Below are positions 33,655 to 43,700 of a stretch of DNA of 56,903 nucleotides, piece after piece. Each line of letters opens with the position of its first letter. Within the stretch, counting starts at the first letter, position 1. Origin of the DNA: DATCRE01 sp964235605. GTDB taxonomy: Bacteria; Bacteroidota; Bacteroidia; Cytophagales; Cyclobacteriaceae. Below the pieces are notes generated by a model that had not been told where the DNA came from, did no database searches, and saw nothing but the letters and a program-made list of their open reading frames with translations. The translations under genes and the position numbers were made by a program. The stretch is taken from the NCBI GenBank assembly GCA_964235605.1, contig CAXSCR010000024.1, positions 1 through 56,903 of the forward strand, read 5' to 3'.

Positions 33655-35358
33655 TTATAAATTATTTTTAGTCATTTCTTTTACCGCATAGTCAACAGCG
33701 CGCGCGGTAAATGCCATATAGGTAAGCGAAGGATTTTGACACGCTGAGGAAGTCATGAAAGATCCATCGGAAACAAAAACATTTTTACACGCATGGACTT
33801 GGTTCCATTTATTAAGCACTGAAGTCTTGGGATCTTTGCCCATGCGTGCTGTGCCCATTTCATGAATTCCTAAGCCCATGCCACCTGGGTTATCAAATGG
33901 TTTTACATTTTTATAGCCCGCCGCGGCAAACATTTCTACTGCATCATTTTTCATATCCACACGCATCTTCAATTCGTTCTCTTTGAATTCTGTATCGAAA
34001 GTTAATGTGGGTAATCCATGTATATCTTTTAATTCTTTATTCAGCATAACTTTATTGTTATGATGAGGCAATACTTCACCAAACGCAGTCATACCCATAG
34101 TCCATTTTCCAGGCTGTCCGGCAAGTTGTTTAAGGTCTGCTCCAAAAGTTAATTCGTTAACCACGCTATACCAGCTTTCGCGATTCGCCCCGCCCTGGTA
34201 GCCAAAGCCTCGTATGTAATCACGCTTTTCATTACCAAGATTTCTATATCGTGGAATATAGAATCCATTAGCTTTTCTACCAAAATAATATTTATCATCA
34301 AAGCCATCTACTTCAGCTCTGGCGCCTATACCAAAATGGTGATCCATAATATTATGACCAAGCTCACCACTGTCGTTTCCAAAACCATTTGGAAAACGAT
34401 TCGATGTAGAGTTCAGCATCACGAAAGCTGACCCCATAGTAGACGCACAAAGAAAAATTACACGTGCGTAAAATTCATGTTGTTCACCTGTAACGGCATC
34501 AACAACTTTTACTCCTTTTGCCCTTCCTTTTTTTTCATCATAAATAATTTCATAAACGATGGAGTTAGGGCGAAGTGTCATGTTGCCCGTTTTTTCTGCA
34601 GCAGGTAAAGTTGAAGAGTTGCTACTGAAGTAAGCACCATACGGGCAACCACGTGAACACAAATTTCGATACTGACATGTGCCACGCTGTGGGCTATGTT
34701 GAAGCGGTGCGGTAACATGAGCTACTCGCCCGGGTGTTAGCATTCTATCAAATTTCGAGGCAAGCTTACCCTTAAGATCAAGCTCTGCACAGTTCAACTC
34801 CATAGGGGGAAGATACTTGCCATCTGGAAGTTGACTAAGGCCTTCATTAATACCACTTACGCCAATGAATTGCTCAACATGGTCGTACCATGGTTTAAGA
34901 TCTGCGTATCGAACAGGCCAATCTACGGCTATACCATCTTTAGCATTGGCCGCGAAATCCATTTCACTCCATCTGTAACTATGCCGGCCCCACATAATAG
35001 ATCGACCACCAACGTGATACCCGCGAATCCAATCAAAGCGCTTAACTTCGCTATACGGATTCTCGGTATCTTTAACCCACCAATGCTTTGTTGATTGTCG
35101 TACTGAAAAACCAGTACGGTTTTGCTTTAGGTAATCTTTAGTTTCTTCATCTTTTAACTTATCGTTATAAGGAATATCCCATGGATCTTTCGTTGCCGTA
35201 GGATAGTCTGGATGCTTAACCATGCGGCCGCGCTCCAATACCAAAGTCTTTACTCCCTTTTCAGTGAATTCTTTTGTGGCCCATCCTCCACTTATGCCTG
35301 TACCCACTACTATGGCCCCATACGTATTTTTCTTCTCAGCTTCTATATTCAAATACAT
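33655..35358 (-). CDS. GMC-family membrane-linked dehydrogenase, large subunit
   Basis: 567 residues. FAD site G19-x-G21-x-x-G24, GRxxMWGRHSYRWSEMDF, iron-sulfur-like cysteines absent from the N-terminus but CQYRNLCSRGCPYGAYFSS around 235-255 gives a Cys-rich loop. C-terminal active-site region HEMGTARMGKDP and SACQNPSLTYMAFTARAV carries the catalytic His/Asn. Relatives oxidise sugars or sugar alcohols (gluconate, sorbitol, glucoside 3-dehydrogenases). With the small subunit next to it a periplasmic Tat-exported dehydrogenase is likely; the electron acceptor is not encoded here. Confidence 0.9.
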   Translation of the reverse strand: MYLNIEAEKKNTYGAIVVGTGISGGWATKEFTEKGVKTLVLERGRMVKHPDYPTATKDPWDIPYNDKLKDEETKDYLKQNRTGFSVRQSTKHWWVKDTENPYSEVKRFDWIRGYHVGGRSIMWGRHSYRWSEMDFAANAKDGIAVDWPVRYADLKPWYDHVEQFIGVSGINEGLSQLPDGKYLPPMELNCAELDLKGKLASKFDRMLTPGRVAHVTAPLQHSPQRGTCQYRNLCSRGCPYGAYFSSNSSTLPAAEKTGNMTLRPNSIVYEIIYDEKKGRAKGVKVVDAVTGEQHEFYARVIFLCASTMGSAFVMLNSTSNRFPNGFGNDSGELGHNIMDHHFGIGARAEVDGFDDKYYFGRKANGFYIPRYRNLGNEKRDYIRGFGYQGGANRESWYSVVNELTFGADLKQLAGQPGKWTMGMTAFGEVLPHHNNKVMLNKELKDIHGLPTLTFDTEFKENELKMRVDMKNDAVEMFAAAGYKNVKPFDNPGGMGLGIHEMGTARMGKDPKTSVLNKWNQVHACKNVFVSDGSFMTSSACQNPSLTYMAFTARAVDYAVKEMTKNNL

Positions 35359-35561
35359 GCTCCAAATATTGTTTACTTAAATTTATAATATAAGTCTGAC
35401 AAATTTGGAATTTTATACAAAAGGCAAGGAATTTTTCCTCGTCAATGGCGCAATAGTAAGCATAGTCTATATTATTTAAATCAGACCAAAATTATTCTTT
35501 ATTCCCCAACCAAGTCATATCTTATCCTCTTTAGTCGGGCAATAATGATTATTTAAGCGGA

Positions 35562-37430
35562 TTACATAAGGTCGGCTAGTTCAAGCCACCGTGAAGTTTT
35601 GGCATCTATTTGGTCTGTAAAATTTTGAACCTGCTCAGCCCATTTTTGAAGTTGAGTATGTTCAGCCGCACCATTATTCATTAGCAGTGCTACCTCTGCT
35701 TTCTGCTTTTCAAGCTTTTCAATTTCTTGTTGAAGCTTCTCGTATTCTTGCTTTTCTTTAAAGGTAGCCTTCTGTTTTCCAGAAGGTTGAGCCTGTGGCT
35801 TTTCTATTACAGCAGCTTTGGGAGCTGGCTTTAGTTTGCGTGCCTCCTCTTCATCCAGCCAATCGCGGTAGTCAGTGTAATTACCATTGAACAATCTGAT
35901 CTTTCCCTCTCCTTCAAAAACAAACAATCGGTCAACCAAATGATCCATAAAATACCGATCATGTGACACAAGCAATAAGCAGCCAGAGAACTTCTCTAGA
36001 AAGTCTTCCAGTACATTGAGTGTATCAATATCAAAATCATTGGTAGGCTCATCTAAGATCAAAAAGTTTGGCGTTGTAACCAGCAGCTTTAAAAGTTGAA
36101 GTCGCTTCTTCTCTCCTCCACTTAATTTATTGATGTAATTATATTGTTTCTCTGGCGCAAATAAGAATGTTTCAAGGAATTTCGATGCCGAAACTTGACT
36201 ACCATCGGATAGCGTAATGAACTCAGCAATTTCCTTTACCTCTTCGACAACACGGTTGTTCAAGTTAAGCGTACCTACTTCTTGCGTAAAGTATCCAAAC
36301 TTAGTGGTTACGCCAGGGTTTATTTCACCGCTATCAGGTTTTAATTTCAGCGTAAGCATATCAAGCAAAGTTGACTTGCCTATTCCATTCTTGCCTACAA
36401 TTCCTATCTTATCATTCTTTTTAAAGACATAAGAAAAATCTTCTACAAGACAGAGCTCACCAAATCGTTTGGAGATGTGTTCAACTTCTAAAATCTTACC
36501 ACCTTGGCGAGACTCCTTAAAATCAAGTTCGAGTTTATCTTTCTTTAGATCTTGTGAAGCAACTTCTTGCAATTCATAATATGCCTCGATACGATATTTT
36601 GATTTCGTACCTCTGGCTCTAGGTTGCTTACGCATCCATTCTAGCTCCTTCTTTAAAAGACTTTTAGCTTTAGATACCTCAACCTTTAAGATTTCTTCGC
36701 GCTCTGATTTCTTTTCAAGGTAGTAGGCATAATTTCCTTTATACCTAAAAATCTGGCCACGGTCTAACTCAATTATTTCGTTAGCCACATTATCTAAGAA
36801 ATAACGATCATGGGTAACCATAATCAAAGTGATATTTTGGCCGGATAAGTAATTCTCTAACCATTCAATAGCTGTAAGATCCAAGTGATTGGTGGGCTCA
36901 TCCATGATGATGAGATCTGGTTCGGTAAGTAACAACTGCGCCAGAAAGATTCGTTTCTTCTGACCGCCTGAAAGCTCACCAAACTTTTTGTCAAGATCAG
37001 GTACCCCAAGCTTGCCTATAATTTCATTTACCTTGGCTTCGTAATCCCACGCCTTAAGTTCTTCCATCTTCTCAAGGGCCGCTTGCATGCGTTCACCTGA
37101 TACTTCTGGATGATGAATACACTCTTCGTATTCTTTTACCGCTGCAGCAATTTTATTGGACTCGTTAAATAGAATATTTTTTACACTGACGGAATTATCA
37201 ACCTGCGGCTGTTGGGTAAGGTATCCTACTTTAACGCCATCTCTGATGCTTACTTTGCCTGAATCTGACTGGATTTCACCTGTCAATATTTTTAAAAGGG
37301 TCGTCTTGCCCACCCCGTTATTGCCAACAAAAGCAAATTTTTCGCCTTGAGATATACCAAGCGATACATCTTTGAAAAGCCAACGGTCATTAAATGTTTT
37401 TGATATTAGTTCTGCAGAAAGGAAGTTCAA
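35562..37430 (-). CDS. uup: ABC-F ATPase Uup
   Basis: 622 residues: two ABC domains (Walker A GNNGVGKTT near 36-44 and GKNGIGKST in the second; signatures LSGGQKKRI and LSGGEKKRL; Walker B with LDEPTNHLD and LDEPTNDFD) and a C-terminal coiled coil after about 540 typical of Uup, the DNA/ribosome-related member. Start is TTG at 37430; a promoter box (37457-37450) ends 19 nt upstream, supporting this choice. Confidence 0.92.
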   Translation of the reverse strand: MNFLSAELISKTFNDRWLFKDVSLGISQGEKFAFVGNNGVGKTTLLKILTGEIQSDSGKVSIRDGVKVGYLTQQPQVDNSVSVKNILFNESNKIAAAVKEYEECIHHPEVSGERMQAALEKMEELKAWDYEAKVNEIIGKLGVPDLDKKFGELSGGQKKRIFLAQLLLTEPDLIIMDEPTNHLDLTAIEWLENYLSGQNITLIMVTHDRYFLDNVANEIIELDRGQIFRYKGNYAYYLEKKSEREEILKVEVSKAKSLLKKELEWMRKQPRARGTKSKYRIEAYYELQEVASQDLKKDKLELDFKESRQGGKILEVEHISKRFGELCLVEDFSYVFKKNDKIGIVGKNGIGKSTLLDMLTLKLKPDSGEINPGVTTKFGYFTQEVGTLNLNNRVVEEVKEIAEFITLSDGSQVSASKFLETFLFAPEKQYNYINKLSGGEKKRLQLLKLLVTTPNFLILDEPTNDFDIDTLNVLEDFLEKFSGCLLLVSHDRYFMDHLVDRLFVFEGEGKIRLFNGNYTDYRDWLDEEEARKLKPAPKAAVIEKPQAQPSGKQKATFKEKQEYEKLQQEIEKLEKQKAEVALLMNNGAAEHTQLQKWAEQVQNFTDQIDAKTSRWLELADLM

Positions 37431-37449
37431 AGCCTATAAATTTAGGCCG

Positions 37450-37457
37450 CAAATGTA
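37450..37457 (-). promoter_or_regulatory. Candidate -7 promoter box of uup
   Basis: Minus-strand TACATTTG matches TAnnTTTG and ends 19 nt before the TTG start at 37430. Confidence 0.5.
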
Positions 37458-38041
37458 CTGTAAAATCGGGAGAGAATTGACGTTAAATTAGTTGAATAGG
37501 ATTTTCTTTCAAAGAATGCTCAATACAAGGGCTAACATCATTTGACTTTTTTAAGAAACATAGCACACAGACTGTTATCTGAATGATCAGTGTCGAGATT
37601 ATTGTTAAAAATACTTCCATAGGGCTTAAAATTTAATTGGACGGAAAAGTTAAAGCATGCGAATCGAATTAACTAACCCAATCGTTTTAAAACGCAGCGC
37701 TATACAGACCATTTTCCGGACAAACCAGGCCTTAAAATTCATTTCAAAATACTAACTATGAATTAATTACATTGACTAGACAAGTTTTAATCATTACCGC
37801 TGGATTTACCAAATACCAGAATAATACACCCATCCAAAGGTAAGAATGAATAAAATCATTGGAGTCGCCATGGATTCTGACAGCCACCCTCCTGGCTACT
37901 GGTGATTACCTATATAATAGGTTATAATATATAAGCATAAATATAGTAGGGGATTTTAAACATTGTAAGAACCACGATTTACTTACAGCGACACAGTTCT
38001 TTCTAGGATATCGACTATATTATATACGTGTATCTACTTTT
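37458..38041. other. AT-rich intergenic region upstream of the DUF3667 gene
   Basis: No convincing gene. Two small minus-strand open frames stand out but lack promoter boxes: 37483-37620 (45 aa) and 37806-37871 (21 aa, MATPMILFILTFGWVYYSGI then W), the latter wholly hydrophobic. The inverted pair at about 37879-37896 (CAGCCACC...CTGGCTAC) is weak. Confidence 0.5.
37483..37620 (-). CDS. Possible small membrane protein (45 aa)
   Basis: Starts ATG at 37620: MEVFLTIISTLIIQITVCVL then CFLKKSND and a polar tail. One hydrophobic helix (about 3-22). No ribosome site or promoter box is seen, and the region is AT-rich, so this may be a chance frame. Confidence 0.22.
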   Translation of the reverse strand: MEVFLTIISTLIIQITVCVLCFLKKSNDVSPCIEHSLKENPIQLI

Positions 38042-38107
38042 ATGACAAAATTTGTGGCCTATAAGCCTACTGCAATAAACAAATACATAATACAAAGAAG
38101 TGGCGTT

Positions 38108-38965
38108 ATGTCTAATCAGTTATTATTAGAACAGCATGTCTGCAAAAGTTGTGAGCACGCATTCAGTGGGCTCTACTGCAACCTTTGTGGGGAGAAAATC
38201 ATTGAGCCCAAAGACAGGCAATTCAGAACTTTTCTGGCAAGCGTACTGATAGCAACTTCTGTTGTTGATAACAAATTCATCAAATCACTCTGGTCCACCA
38301 TAATTAATCCAGGCTTTTTATCAAGAGAGTATGTAGACGGGCGAAGAATAAACTACATGCGTCCTCTGCAGATGTTCTTTATATTAAACGTGACCTATTT
38401 TTTATTTCCAATACTTCAAATGTTCAACTCATCTTTACGTACACAAATGTATGTACTGCCTCATCATAAACTTGTCCATTCGCTTGTAACAGCTAAGGTG
38501 CAATCCGATCACCTAAGCCTGATCAGCTTCCAAATGCTTTATAATGAAAAGACAAACAGTTACGCTAAGCTTTTAATTGTAGTATTTGTTATTTTAGCTT
38601 CTATGCCTTTGAGCTTGATCTTTGCCAAGAAGAACAGATACTTCACGGATCATGTTGCGCTATCAGTTGAGTTAACGAGCTTTAACCTAGCGATTAATGC
38701 TATCGGATTAACAATTGTATTTGGGATTATTAATAAAGTTCTACACTTCGCAAATATGGGTGGCAGCAATTATCTAAATGACCTCACGCTAACCATCATC
38801 TTCGTATTAACTAATTTGTATTTCCTTTTTCGAGCTGCTAAAACATTCTATGGTCAAAACGGTAAGTTACTCGTGTTAAAGGCATGCTGTGGCATTTTTG
38901 GATTGTTCATTGCCCTAGAAACTTATCGGTTCATTTTATTCTTTTTAACCCTTTGGTCATTATAA
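38108..38965 (+). CDS. DUF3667-family membrane protein with zinc-ribbon start
   Basis: 285 residues. N-terminal four-cysteine ribbon C-x2-C-x9-C-x2-C (CKSCEHAFSGLYCNLCGEK), then WSTIINPGFLSREYVDGRRI, NYMRPLQMFFILNVTYFLF and four to five membrane helices (about 80-105, 155-180, 200-225, 230-250, 265-285). The motif around FLSREYVDGRR is family-typical. Function unknown. Start ATG 38108 lies just before the ribbon; an in-frame ATG at 38042 would add 22 residues. Confidence 0.78.
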   Translation: MSNQLLLEQHVCKSCEHAFSGLYCNLCGEKIIEPKDRQFRTFLASVLIATSVVDNKFIKSLWSTIINPGFLSREYVDGRRINYMRPLQMFFILNVTYFLFPILQMFNSSLRTQMYVLPHHKLVHSLVTAKVQSDHLSLISFQMLYNEKTNSYAKLLIVVFVILASMPLSLIFAKKNRYFTDHVALSVELTSFNLAINAIGLTIVFGIINKVLHFANMGGSNYLNDLTLTIIFVLTNLYFLFRAAKTFYGQNGKLLVLKACCGIFGLFIALETYRFILFFLTLWSL

Positions 38966-39018
38966 TTTAATGATTGTCAATAAACCTCGAAACGCTTACT
39001 AATTCGGACAATAACTTA

Positions 39019-41103
39019 TTAACTCACCGTAGATCCAGGCATCACCTCATCAATGGGTTGAATAAGCTTTAACTTACCGTCACTGTCTTCTGCCATTAAG
39101 ATCATTCCTTGTGACTCAATACCCATCATCTTACGAGGAGCTAAATTGGCTATTAAAGTTACTTGCTTGCCTACCATTTCTCCGGCCGTATAATGTTTGG
39201 CAATACCACTTAACACAGTTCTTTTATCAATGCCGGTGTCTACAGTAAGCTTAAGAAGCTTATCCGACTTTTCCATCTTTTCGGCTGTCAACACTTTTCC
39301 CACGCGGATATCCAATTTACCAAAATCATCAAATACAATTTCGGGCTTCAATGGTTTTACGGCTGACGTAGCCGCTACTTGTAAATTTGGTTTTTGAAGC
39401 CTTTCAACTTGCTTTGCAATGTCTTCGTCTTCCACATTTCTATATAATAATTCCGCATTACCTAATTGATGATGCTGTGGAATGGCTTCGATTAACGCTT
39501 CCTTTTGCCAAAATAATTTCCAGTTTGCTTCAACAGCTGAACTATTCAATTGTCTACGCATGCTTATAGCCGTGTCTGGTAAGAATGGCTCACATGCAAT
39601 GGCTAGATTTCCTACAATAGTAAGTGCATAATTAAGAATGCATCCGACTGCCTCCATATCTTCTTTAGCTAATTTCCACGGTTCTGTTTCAGCTAAGAAT
39701 TTGTTACCGACCCTGGCAAGATTCATAAGGTGAAATTGGGCTTCGCGAAAGCGAAATTCTTTCAGGGAAGTAGTCATTTCTTTTACTGAGACGTTAAGGT
39801 CTTCATGCGCTTTCTTATAAAGTGCAATAATGCTTTTTCTTCGATCATTTGTTGGCGGCAATTCATGGGCTGATGGAACCTTGCCATCAAAGTATTTCCA
39901 CGTAAGCACCATTACTCGGTTTACAAAATTTCCAAAGATAGCAACCAACTCACTGTTTACTTTTTGCTGATAATCTTTCCAAGTGAAGTCTGCATCTTTT
40001 GTTTCGGGAGAGATAGAGTTGAGAACATAACGTAACTCATCCCTCCTACCCGGTAGATCTACTAGATACTCATGCAACCAAACTGCATGATTTCTAGAGG
40101 TTGATATCTTCTCACCTTCAAGATTCAAAAATTCATTAGCCGGTACGTTGTCTGGTAAAATGTAATCACCTGCGGCCTTTAATATGGAGGGGAAAATAAT
40201 GCAATGAAATACAATATTATCCTTTCCAATAAAATGAATGAGGCGTGTTTCCGGGTCTTTCCAGTATTTCTGCCAACTATCAGGTTTCAACTCTTTGGTA
40301 GCAGATACATAACCAATGGGTGCATCAAACCAAACATAAAGAACTTTTCCCTTCGCATCCTCTAAAGGTACAGGTACACCCCAATCAAGATCTCGCGTGA
40401 TTGACCTAGGCTGTAATCCTTGATCGATCCAGGACTTACATTGGCCATATACGTTGGTCTTCCAATCGTTTTTATGACCTTCTATAAGCCATTCTTTTAA
40501 CCAGCCTTCATATTTGTCTAAGGGAAAATACCAATGCTTAGTAGGCTTCAGAACAGGCGAATTGCCTGAAACCGTTGACCTTGGATTTATTAACTGCTTT
40601 GGGCTTAAACTAGTACCACACTTTTCACATTGATCTCCATATGCGTTTGTGTTACCACAGTTTGGGCAAGTTCCAATAATATATCTGTCTGCTAGGAATA
40701 TTCTTTCTTGTTCATCGTAATACTGATCTGAGGTTTCTTCTAAGAAGATTCCTTTGTCATAAATGTTCTTAAAAAATTCCTGTGCTGTTTCATAATGCAC
40801 GGGGCTTGAAGTGCGAGAGTATATATCGAATGAGATCCCAAAATCTTCAAACGCTTTTTTCATTAGGTTGTGATATTTATCTACAAACTGTCGTGGGGAA
40901 ACGCCCTCTTTCTTTGCGCCAATATTAATAGCCACGCCATGTTCATCAGACCCACCAATGAAAATCACATCCTCACCGCGTAATCTTAGAAATCGCACAT
41001 ACGTATCTGCAGGTAAGTAAGCGCCCGCTATGTGGCCGATGTGTAATGGCCCATTAGCATAAGGTAATGCAGATGTAACGGTAGTACGTTTAAATTTATT
41101 CAT
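39019..41103 (-). CDS. metG: Methionyl-tRNA synthetase
   Basis: 694 residues. HIGH at 21-24, zinc-binding cysteines (GTCPNCGNTNAYGDQCEKCG, about 145-165), KISTS signature (the KMSKS equivalent of this lineage), anticodon domain, and a C-terminal tRNA-binding EMAP-like OB fold (about 590-694: DFGKLDIRVGKVLTAEKMEK). Charges initiator and elongator tRNA-Met. Complete length. Confidence 0.96.
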   Translation of the reverse strand: MNKFKRTTVTSALPYANGPLHIGHIAGAYLPADTYVRFLRLRGEDVIFIGGSDEHGVAINIGAKKEGVSPRQFVDKYHNLMKKAFEDFGISFDIYSRTSSPVHYETAQEFFKNIYDKGIFLEETSDQYYDEQERIFLADRYIIGTCPNCGNTNAYGDQCEKCGTSLSPKQLINPRSTVSGNSPVLKPTKHWYFPLDKYEGWLKEWLIEGHKNDWKTNVYGQCKSWIDQGLQPRSITRDLDWGVPVPLEDAKGKVLYVWFDAPIGYVSATKELKPDSWQKYWKDPETRLIHFIGKDNIVFHCIIFPSILKAAGDYILPDNVPANEFLNLEGEKISTSRNHAVWLHEYLVDLPGRRDELRYVLNSISPETKDADFTWKDYQQKVNSELVAIFGNFVNRVMVLTWKYFDGKVPSAHELPPTNDRRKSIIALYKKAHEDLNVSVKEMTTSLKEFRFREAQFHLMNLARVGNKFLAETEPWKLAKEDMEAVGCILNYALTIVGNLAIACEPFLPDTAISMRRQLNSSAVEANWKLFWQKEALIEAIPQHHQLGNAELLYRNVEDEDIAKQVERLQKPNLQVAATSAVKPLKPEIVFDDFGKLDIRVGKVLTAEKMEKSDKLLKLTVDTGIDKRTVLSGIAKHYTAGEMVGKQVTLIANLAPRKMMGIESQGMILMAEDSDGKLKLIQPIDEVMPGSTVS

Positions 41104-41172
41104 AAGTAAAAGGTAAATAATGCCTGCAGACAGGAACGCAAAGATGATAAGAGTATTGGAAGTAAAAAATAG

Positions 41173-43296
41173 TTAGGAGGCCCATTCTGGCGCGTCGAAC
41201 CATTGTTGCTTTAGCGGAAATTTGACGAAGAATTCAGTATATCCTTCCGGCGTAGTTTTAAGCCCTACCGTGCCTCCCAATTTTTCGGTGGCAGTTTTAG
41301 TAATATATAGACCAATACCGCCCGTGCTCGACCGCTCAGAGGCTCTCGAAAACATTTGAAATATTTTATCAGGTTTAGCTTCCATAATGCCTATACCATT
41401 ATCGACGACTCGAATTTTTATATCTTGATTGTCCTGCTCCACACAAATACTAACAAAAGGCTCAACACGAATTGAGTTGTTATGAAATTTAATGGAGTTA
41501 TCAATTAAATTTTCCAGGATGATGCGGATAAATTCTCTATCACAGTAGAAGGTTGAATTTTTTTGTATTTCCTTATGGATGGTTATCCGGGATGGTATAC
41601 CCTTCTTGCGTTCAAGTGTAAGCACTTCATCAACTAAAATTTCAAAGTTTATTAACTCTGGCTTCATAGACGAGTTGTTAATTTGATTAATTATAAGAAG
41701 CCGGGTAAGAATAGTATTTAGATGTTCAGCCGTTAAATCAAGCTTCGCCAGATAATTTAATGCGATTGGATCTGAAACATCCATGAGGGCGACATTGCAT
41801 ATACCTTTAAGACTTGCTAAGGGACCACGAATGTCATGTGATGTCTTATAAATAAAATTATCGAGCTCTTCATTCACTTTGCTCAGCGCTTGATTCGCTA
41901 CTTCGAGGTCGACTGTTTTCTCAGCTACTTTTTTATCAAGCTCTTTATTTTTAAGTTCAATGAAATTCTTTGCTTCAGTAAGTGCTACATTAACTTTCTT
42001 CTTTACTTTAATGCTTTGATACAAGACAAAAATAAGGAGGCATGCAAGCAGCGCTATTATTCCTATGGCTACGTTTAAACTGTGTTGGCGTTGAATGACT
42101 TCTTCTTTGGTTGCGATAATGGCTCTGTTTTCACGTTCTTCAAAATCGGTTTGAACTTTCGCAATATTTTTGATTAAATCCTCACTGTATATACTATCCT
42201 TTAAATCAATATATTTATTTTGATAAATTGAAGCTTCTTTAAAATCCTTATCCTGATTATATAAATTAGAAAATTCTTTATAGGTTTCTATTAATATTTC
42301 ATTGTAACCTAATTCAACAGCAATCTTTTCGCACTCCGCTAAAATCCTAACGGCTGATGCTCTGTCACCAAGACGGACAAATACATGCGCTAAATAAATT
42401 AGATTCTCAGATTCAAACCTTTTATTGTTAATTTTTTTTGCCAAAGCATACGATTGATTAAAGTAGTCTTGCGCCCTAGCAAAATCTTCCATTCCATAAT
42501 GAGAAACACCAAGCCCGAAATTACCTTCAACTTTAATTTGTTCGCTACATTGAGTGTTACATAGGGCAAAACCATTTTCAAAGTATTTATGCGCTGACGT
42601 AAAATCTTTCAATTGATTATAACAAAGTCCTATATTAATATGTAATCTGTCTAAATCATTCTTATCCCCGACCTCATCTTTACTTTTTAAGGCCCTTTCA
42701 TAATAATCCAAAGCTTTCTCATAATTTTTTAATTTGAAATAGACTAAACCAATATTGTTTAGCGAGATGCTTATCTCTGCATCCTTATCCTCTTCACGAA
42801 GTAATAGCGCTTGAAAGTTTGCGTCAAGCGCTTTATCATATTTTGCTTGAACTGTGTAAGCCAACGCAATATTGCTTAATATATTTTTGACTTCATCTCT
42901 TAGGTTATTTCTCTTTGCAATGGGTGCAGTGAGCAATAGAATTTGTTCAGCTTCTTTAGGTCTAGCTAAGCGATTTAGTAACTGCCCGGTAACTCTCGAT
43001 GATTTGACTATTTTCGAGCTGTCCCCATACTTATATGCTATTTTTCGGGCCTCTTGAGCCCACTTCAATGCTTCATTATTATTAGTGTTTGCATACTCTA
43101 CGGCTAGTTTAATACTTGGTTCATAGGTAGCTATACCTGTACTGTTTTTTATCATTAACTTTAGAGAGTCAATTTTTTTATTCTGAGAGTAAAGAAGTGA
43201 TGAAGAAAACAATATAAAGATGACTAAGCAGAAGTACCGCTTTCTGATAAGATTAATAAGATCTAATATGATATCGTACACTCGTAATTTTAGCAA
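41173..43296 (-). CDS. TPR-domain sensor histidine kinase
   Basis: 707 residues. N-terminal signal/anchor (21-36, cleavage-like site at YSQ), about eight TPR units (about 60-370), one membrane helix (408-427), a coiled coil (435-480), HisKA with phospho-acceptor H487 (KTSHDIRGPLASLKG) and HATPase (ENLIDNSIKFH near 605; DNGIGI near 645; GGIGLYIT). The TPR region should face the periplasm, because a cleaved signal precedes it. No response regulator is adjacent. TTG start at 43296, 13 nt after a TAnnTTTG box. Divergent from two small exported peptides. Confidence 0.9.
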   Translation of the reverse strand: MLKLRVYDIILDLINLIRKRYFCLVIFILFSSSLLYSQNKKIDSLKLMIKNSTGIATYEPSIKLAVEYANTNNNEALKWAQEARKIAYKYGDSSKIVKSSRVTGQLLNRLARPKEAEQILLLTAPIAKRNNLRDEVKNILSNIALAYTVQAKYDKALDANFQALLLREEDKDAEISISLNNIGLVYFKLKNYEKALDYYERALKSKDEVGDKNDLDRLHINIGLCYNQLKDFTSAHKYFENGFALCNTQCSEQIKVEGNFGLGVSHYGMEDFARAQDYFNQSYALAKKINNKRFESENLIYLAHVFVRLGDRASAVRILAECEKIAVELGYNEILIETYKEFSNLYNQDKDFKEASIYQNKYIDLKDSIYSEDLIKNIAKVQTDFEERENRAIIATKEEVIQRQHSLNVAIGIIALLACLLIFVLYQSIKVKKKVNVALTEAKNFIELKNKELDKKVAEKTVDLEVANQALSKVNEELDNFIYKTSHDIRGPLASLKGICNVALMDVSDPIALNYLAKLDLTAEHLNTILTRLLIINQINNSSMKPELINFEILVDEVLTLERKKGIPSRITIHKEIQKNSTFYCDREFIRIILENLIDNSIKFHNNSIRVEPFVSICVEQDNQDIKIRVVDNGIGIMEAKPDKIFQMFSRASERSSTGGIGLYITKTATEKLGGTVGLKTTPEGYTEFFVKFPLKQQWFDAPEWAS

Positions 43297-43309
43297 AATA
43301 TGACGAAAA

Positions 43310-43317
43310 CAAAATTA
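43310..43317 (-). promoter_or_regulatory. Candidate -7 promoter box of the TPR kinase gene
   Basis: Minus-strand TAATTTTG matches TAnnTTTG; ends 13 nt before the TTG start at 43296. Confidence 0.5.
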
Positions 43318-43329
43318 TGAAAATCCTAA

Positions 43330-43337
43330 CACTTTTG
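43330..43337 (+). promoter_or_regulatory. Weak -7 box for the small exported peptides
   Basis: CACTTTTG has one mismatch to TAnnTTTG. It lies back to back with the kinase box, 42 nt before the first peptide's ATG. Confidence 0.3.
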
Positions 43338-43379
43338 TCTTAACAAAGACAGACAACCCAACCCTAAACTACTACTATT

Positions 43380-43520
43380 ATGAAAAAAATAATTTACATT
43401 ATTCTCTTAGCTACTGTTAGCATGCTGACAAATATTTCTTGTACTGAAGAAGAGGTTGTACCACAAACAGAAATAGACAATGGAGGCGGAGGCGGAATAG
43501 AAGGCCAAGTAAAAATTTGA
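43380..43520 (+). CDS. Small exported peptide/lipoprotein 1 (46 aa)
   Basis: MKKIIYIILLATVSMLTNIS followed by C21 as possible lipidation site (weak lipobox), then an acidic, glycine-rich mature part (TEEEVVPQTEIDNGGGGGIE). Begins 83 bases from the divergent kinase start. The signal peptide and the second, similarly built gene 24 bases downstream support it as real. No family recognised. A structural, adhesive or signalling peptide is possible. Confidence 0.6.
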   Translation: MKKIIYIILLATVSMLTNISCTEEEVVPQTEIDNGGGGGIEGQVKI

Positions 43521-43544
43521 TTTTTCATCCTAAAGATTAAAATT

Positions 43545-43700
43545 ATGAAAACTAAAGCTATAATATTCATGACCGTTATTATTATCTCTCTTTCACTGTC
43601 CTTTACCACCTTTAAAATAGAAAAACAAAACAAGGCCATAATTACTCACGAAAGTCTAAATCATCCAATTGGGGGATTTCTAATGGAAGATAAACTTTAA
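43545..43700 (+). CDS. Small exported peptide 2 (51 aa)
   Basis: Signal or anchor MKTKAIIFMTVIIISLSLSF, then a short mature part TTFKIEKQNKAIITHESLNH and a conspicuous tail PIGGFLMEDKL. The compact Gly-Gly containing acidic tail is unusual and could be a processed signal. It is 24 bases after the first peptide gene, likely cotranscribed. Proposed only from sequence; unknown function. Confidence 0.6.
   Translation: MKTKAIIFMTVIIISLSLSFTTFKIEKQNKAIITHESLNHPIGGFLMEDKL

Noticed and set aside
39019..41103. KISTS instead of KMSKS in methionyl-tRNA synthetase
   Set aside because: This variant is usual in Bacteroidota MetG and does not indicate an unusual enzyme.
43394..43639. Minus-strand 81-codon open frame overlapping both small exported peptides
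   Set aside because: The plus-strand frames have signal peptides and proper start codons; the antisense frame is their shadow.
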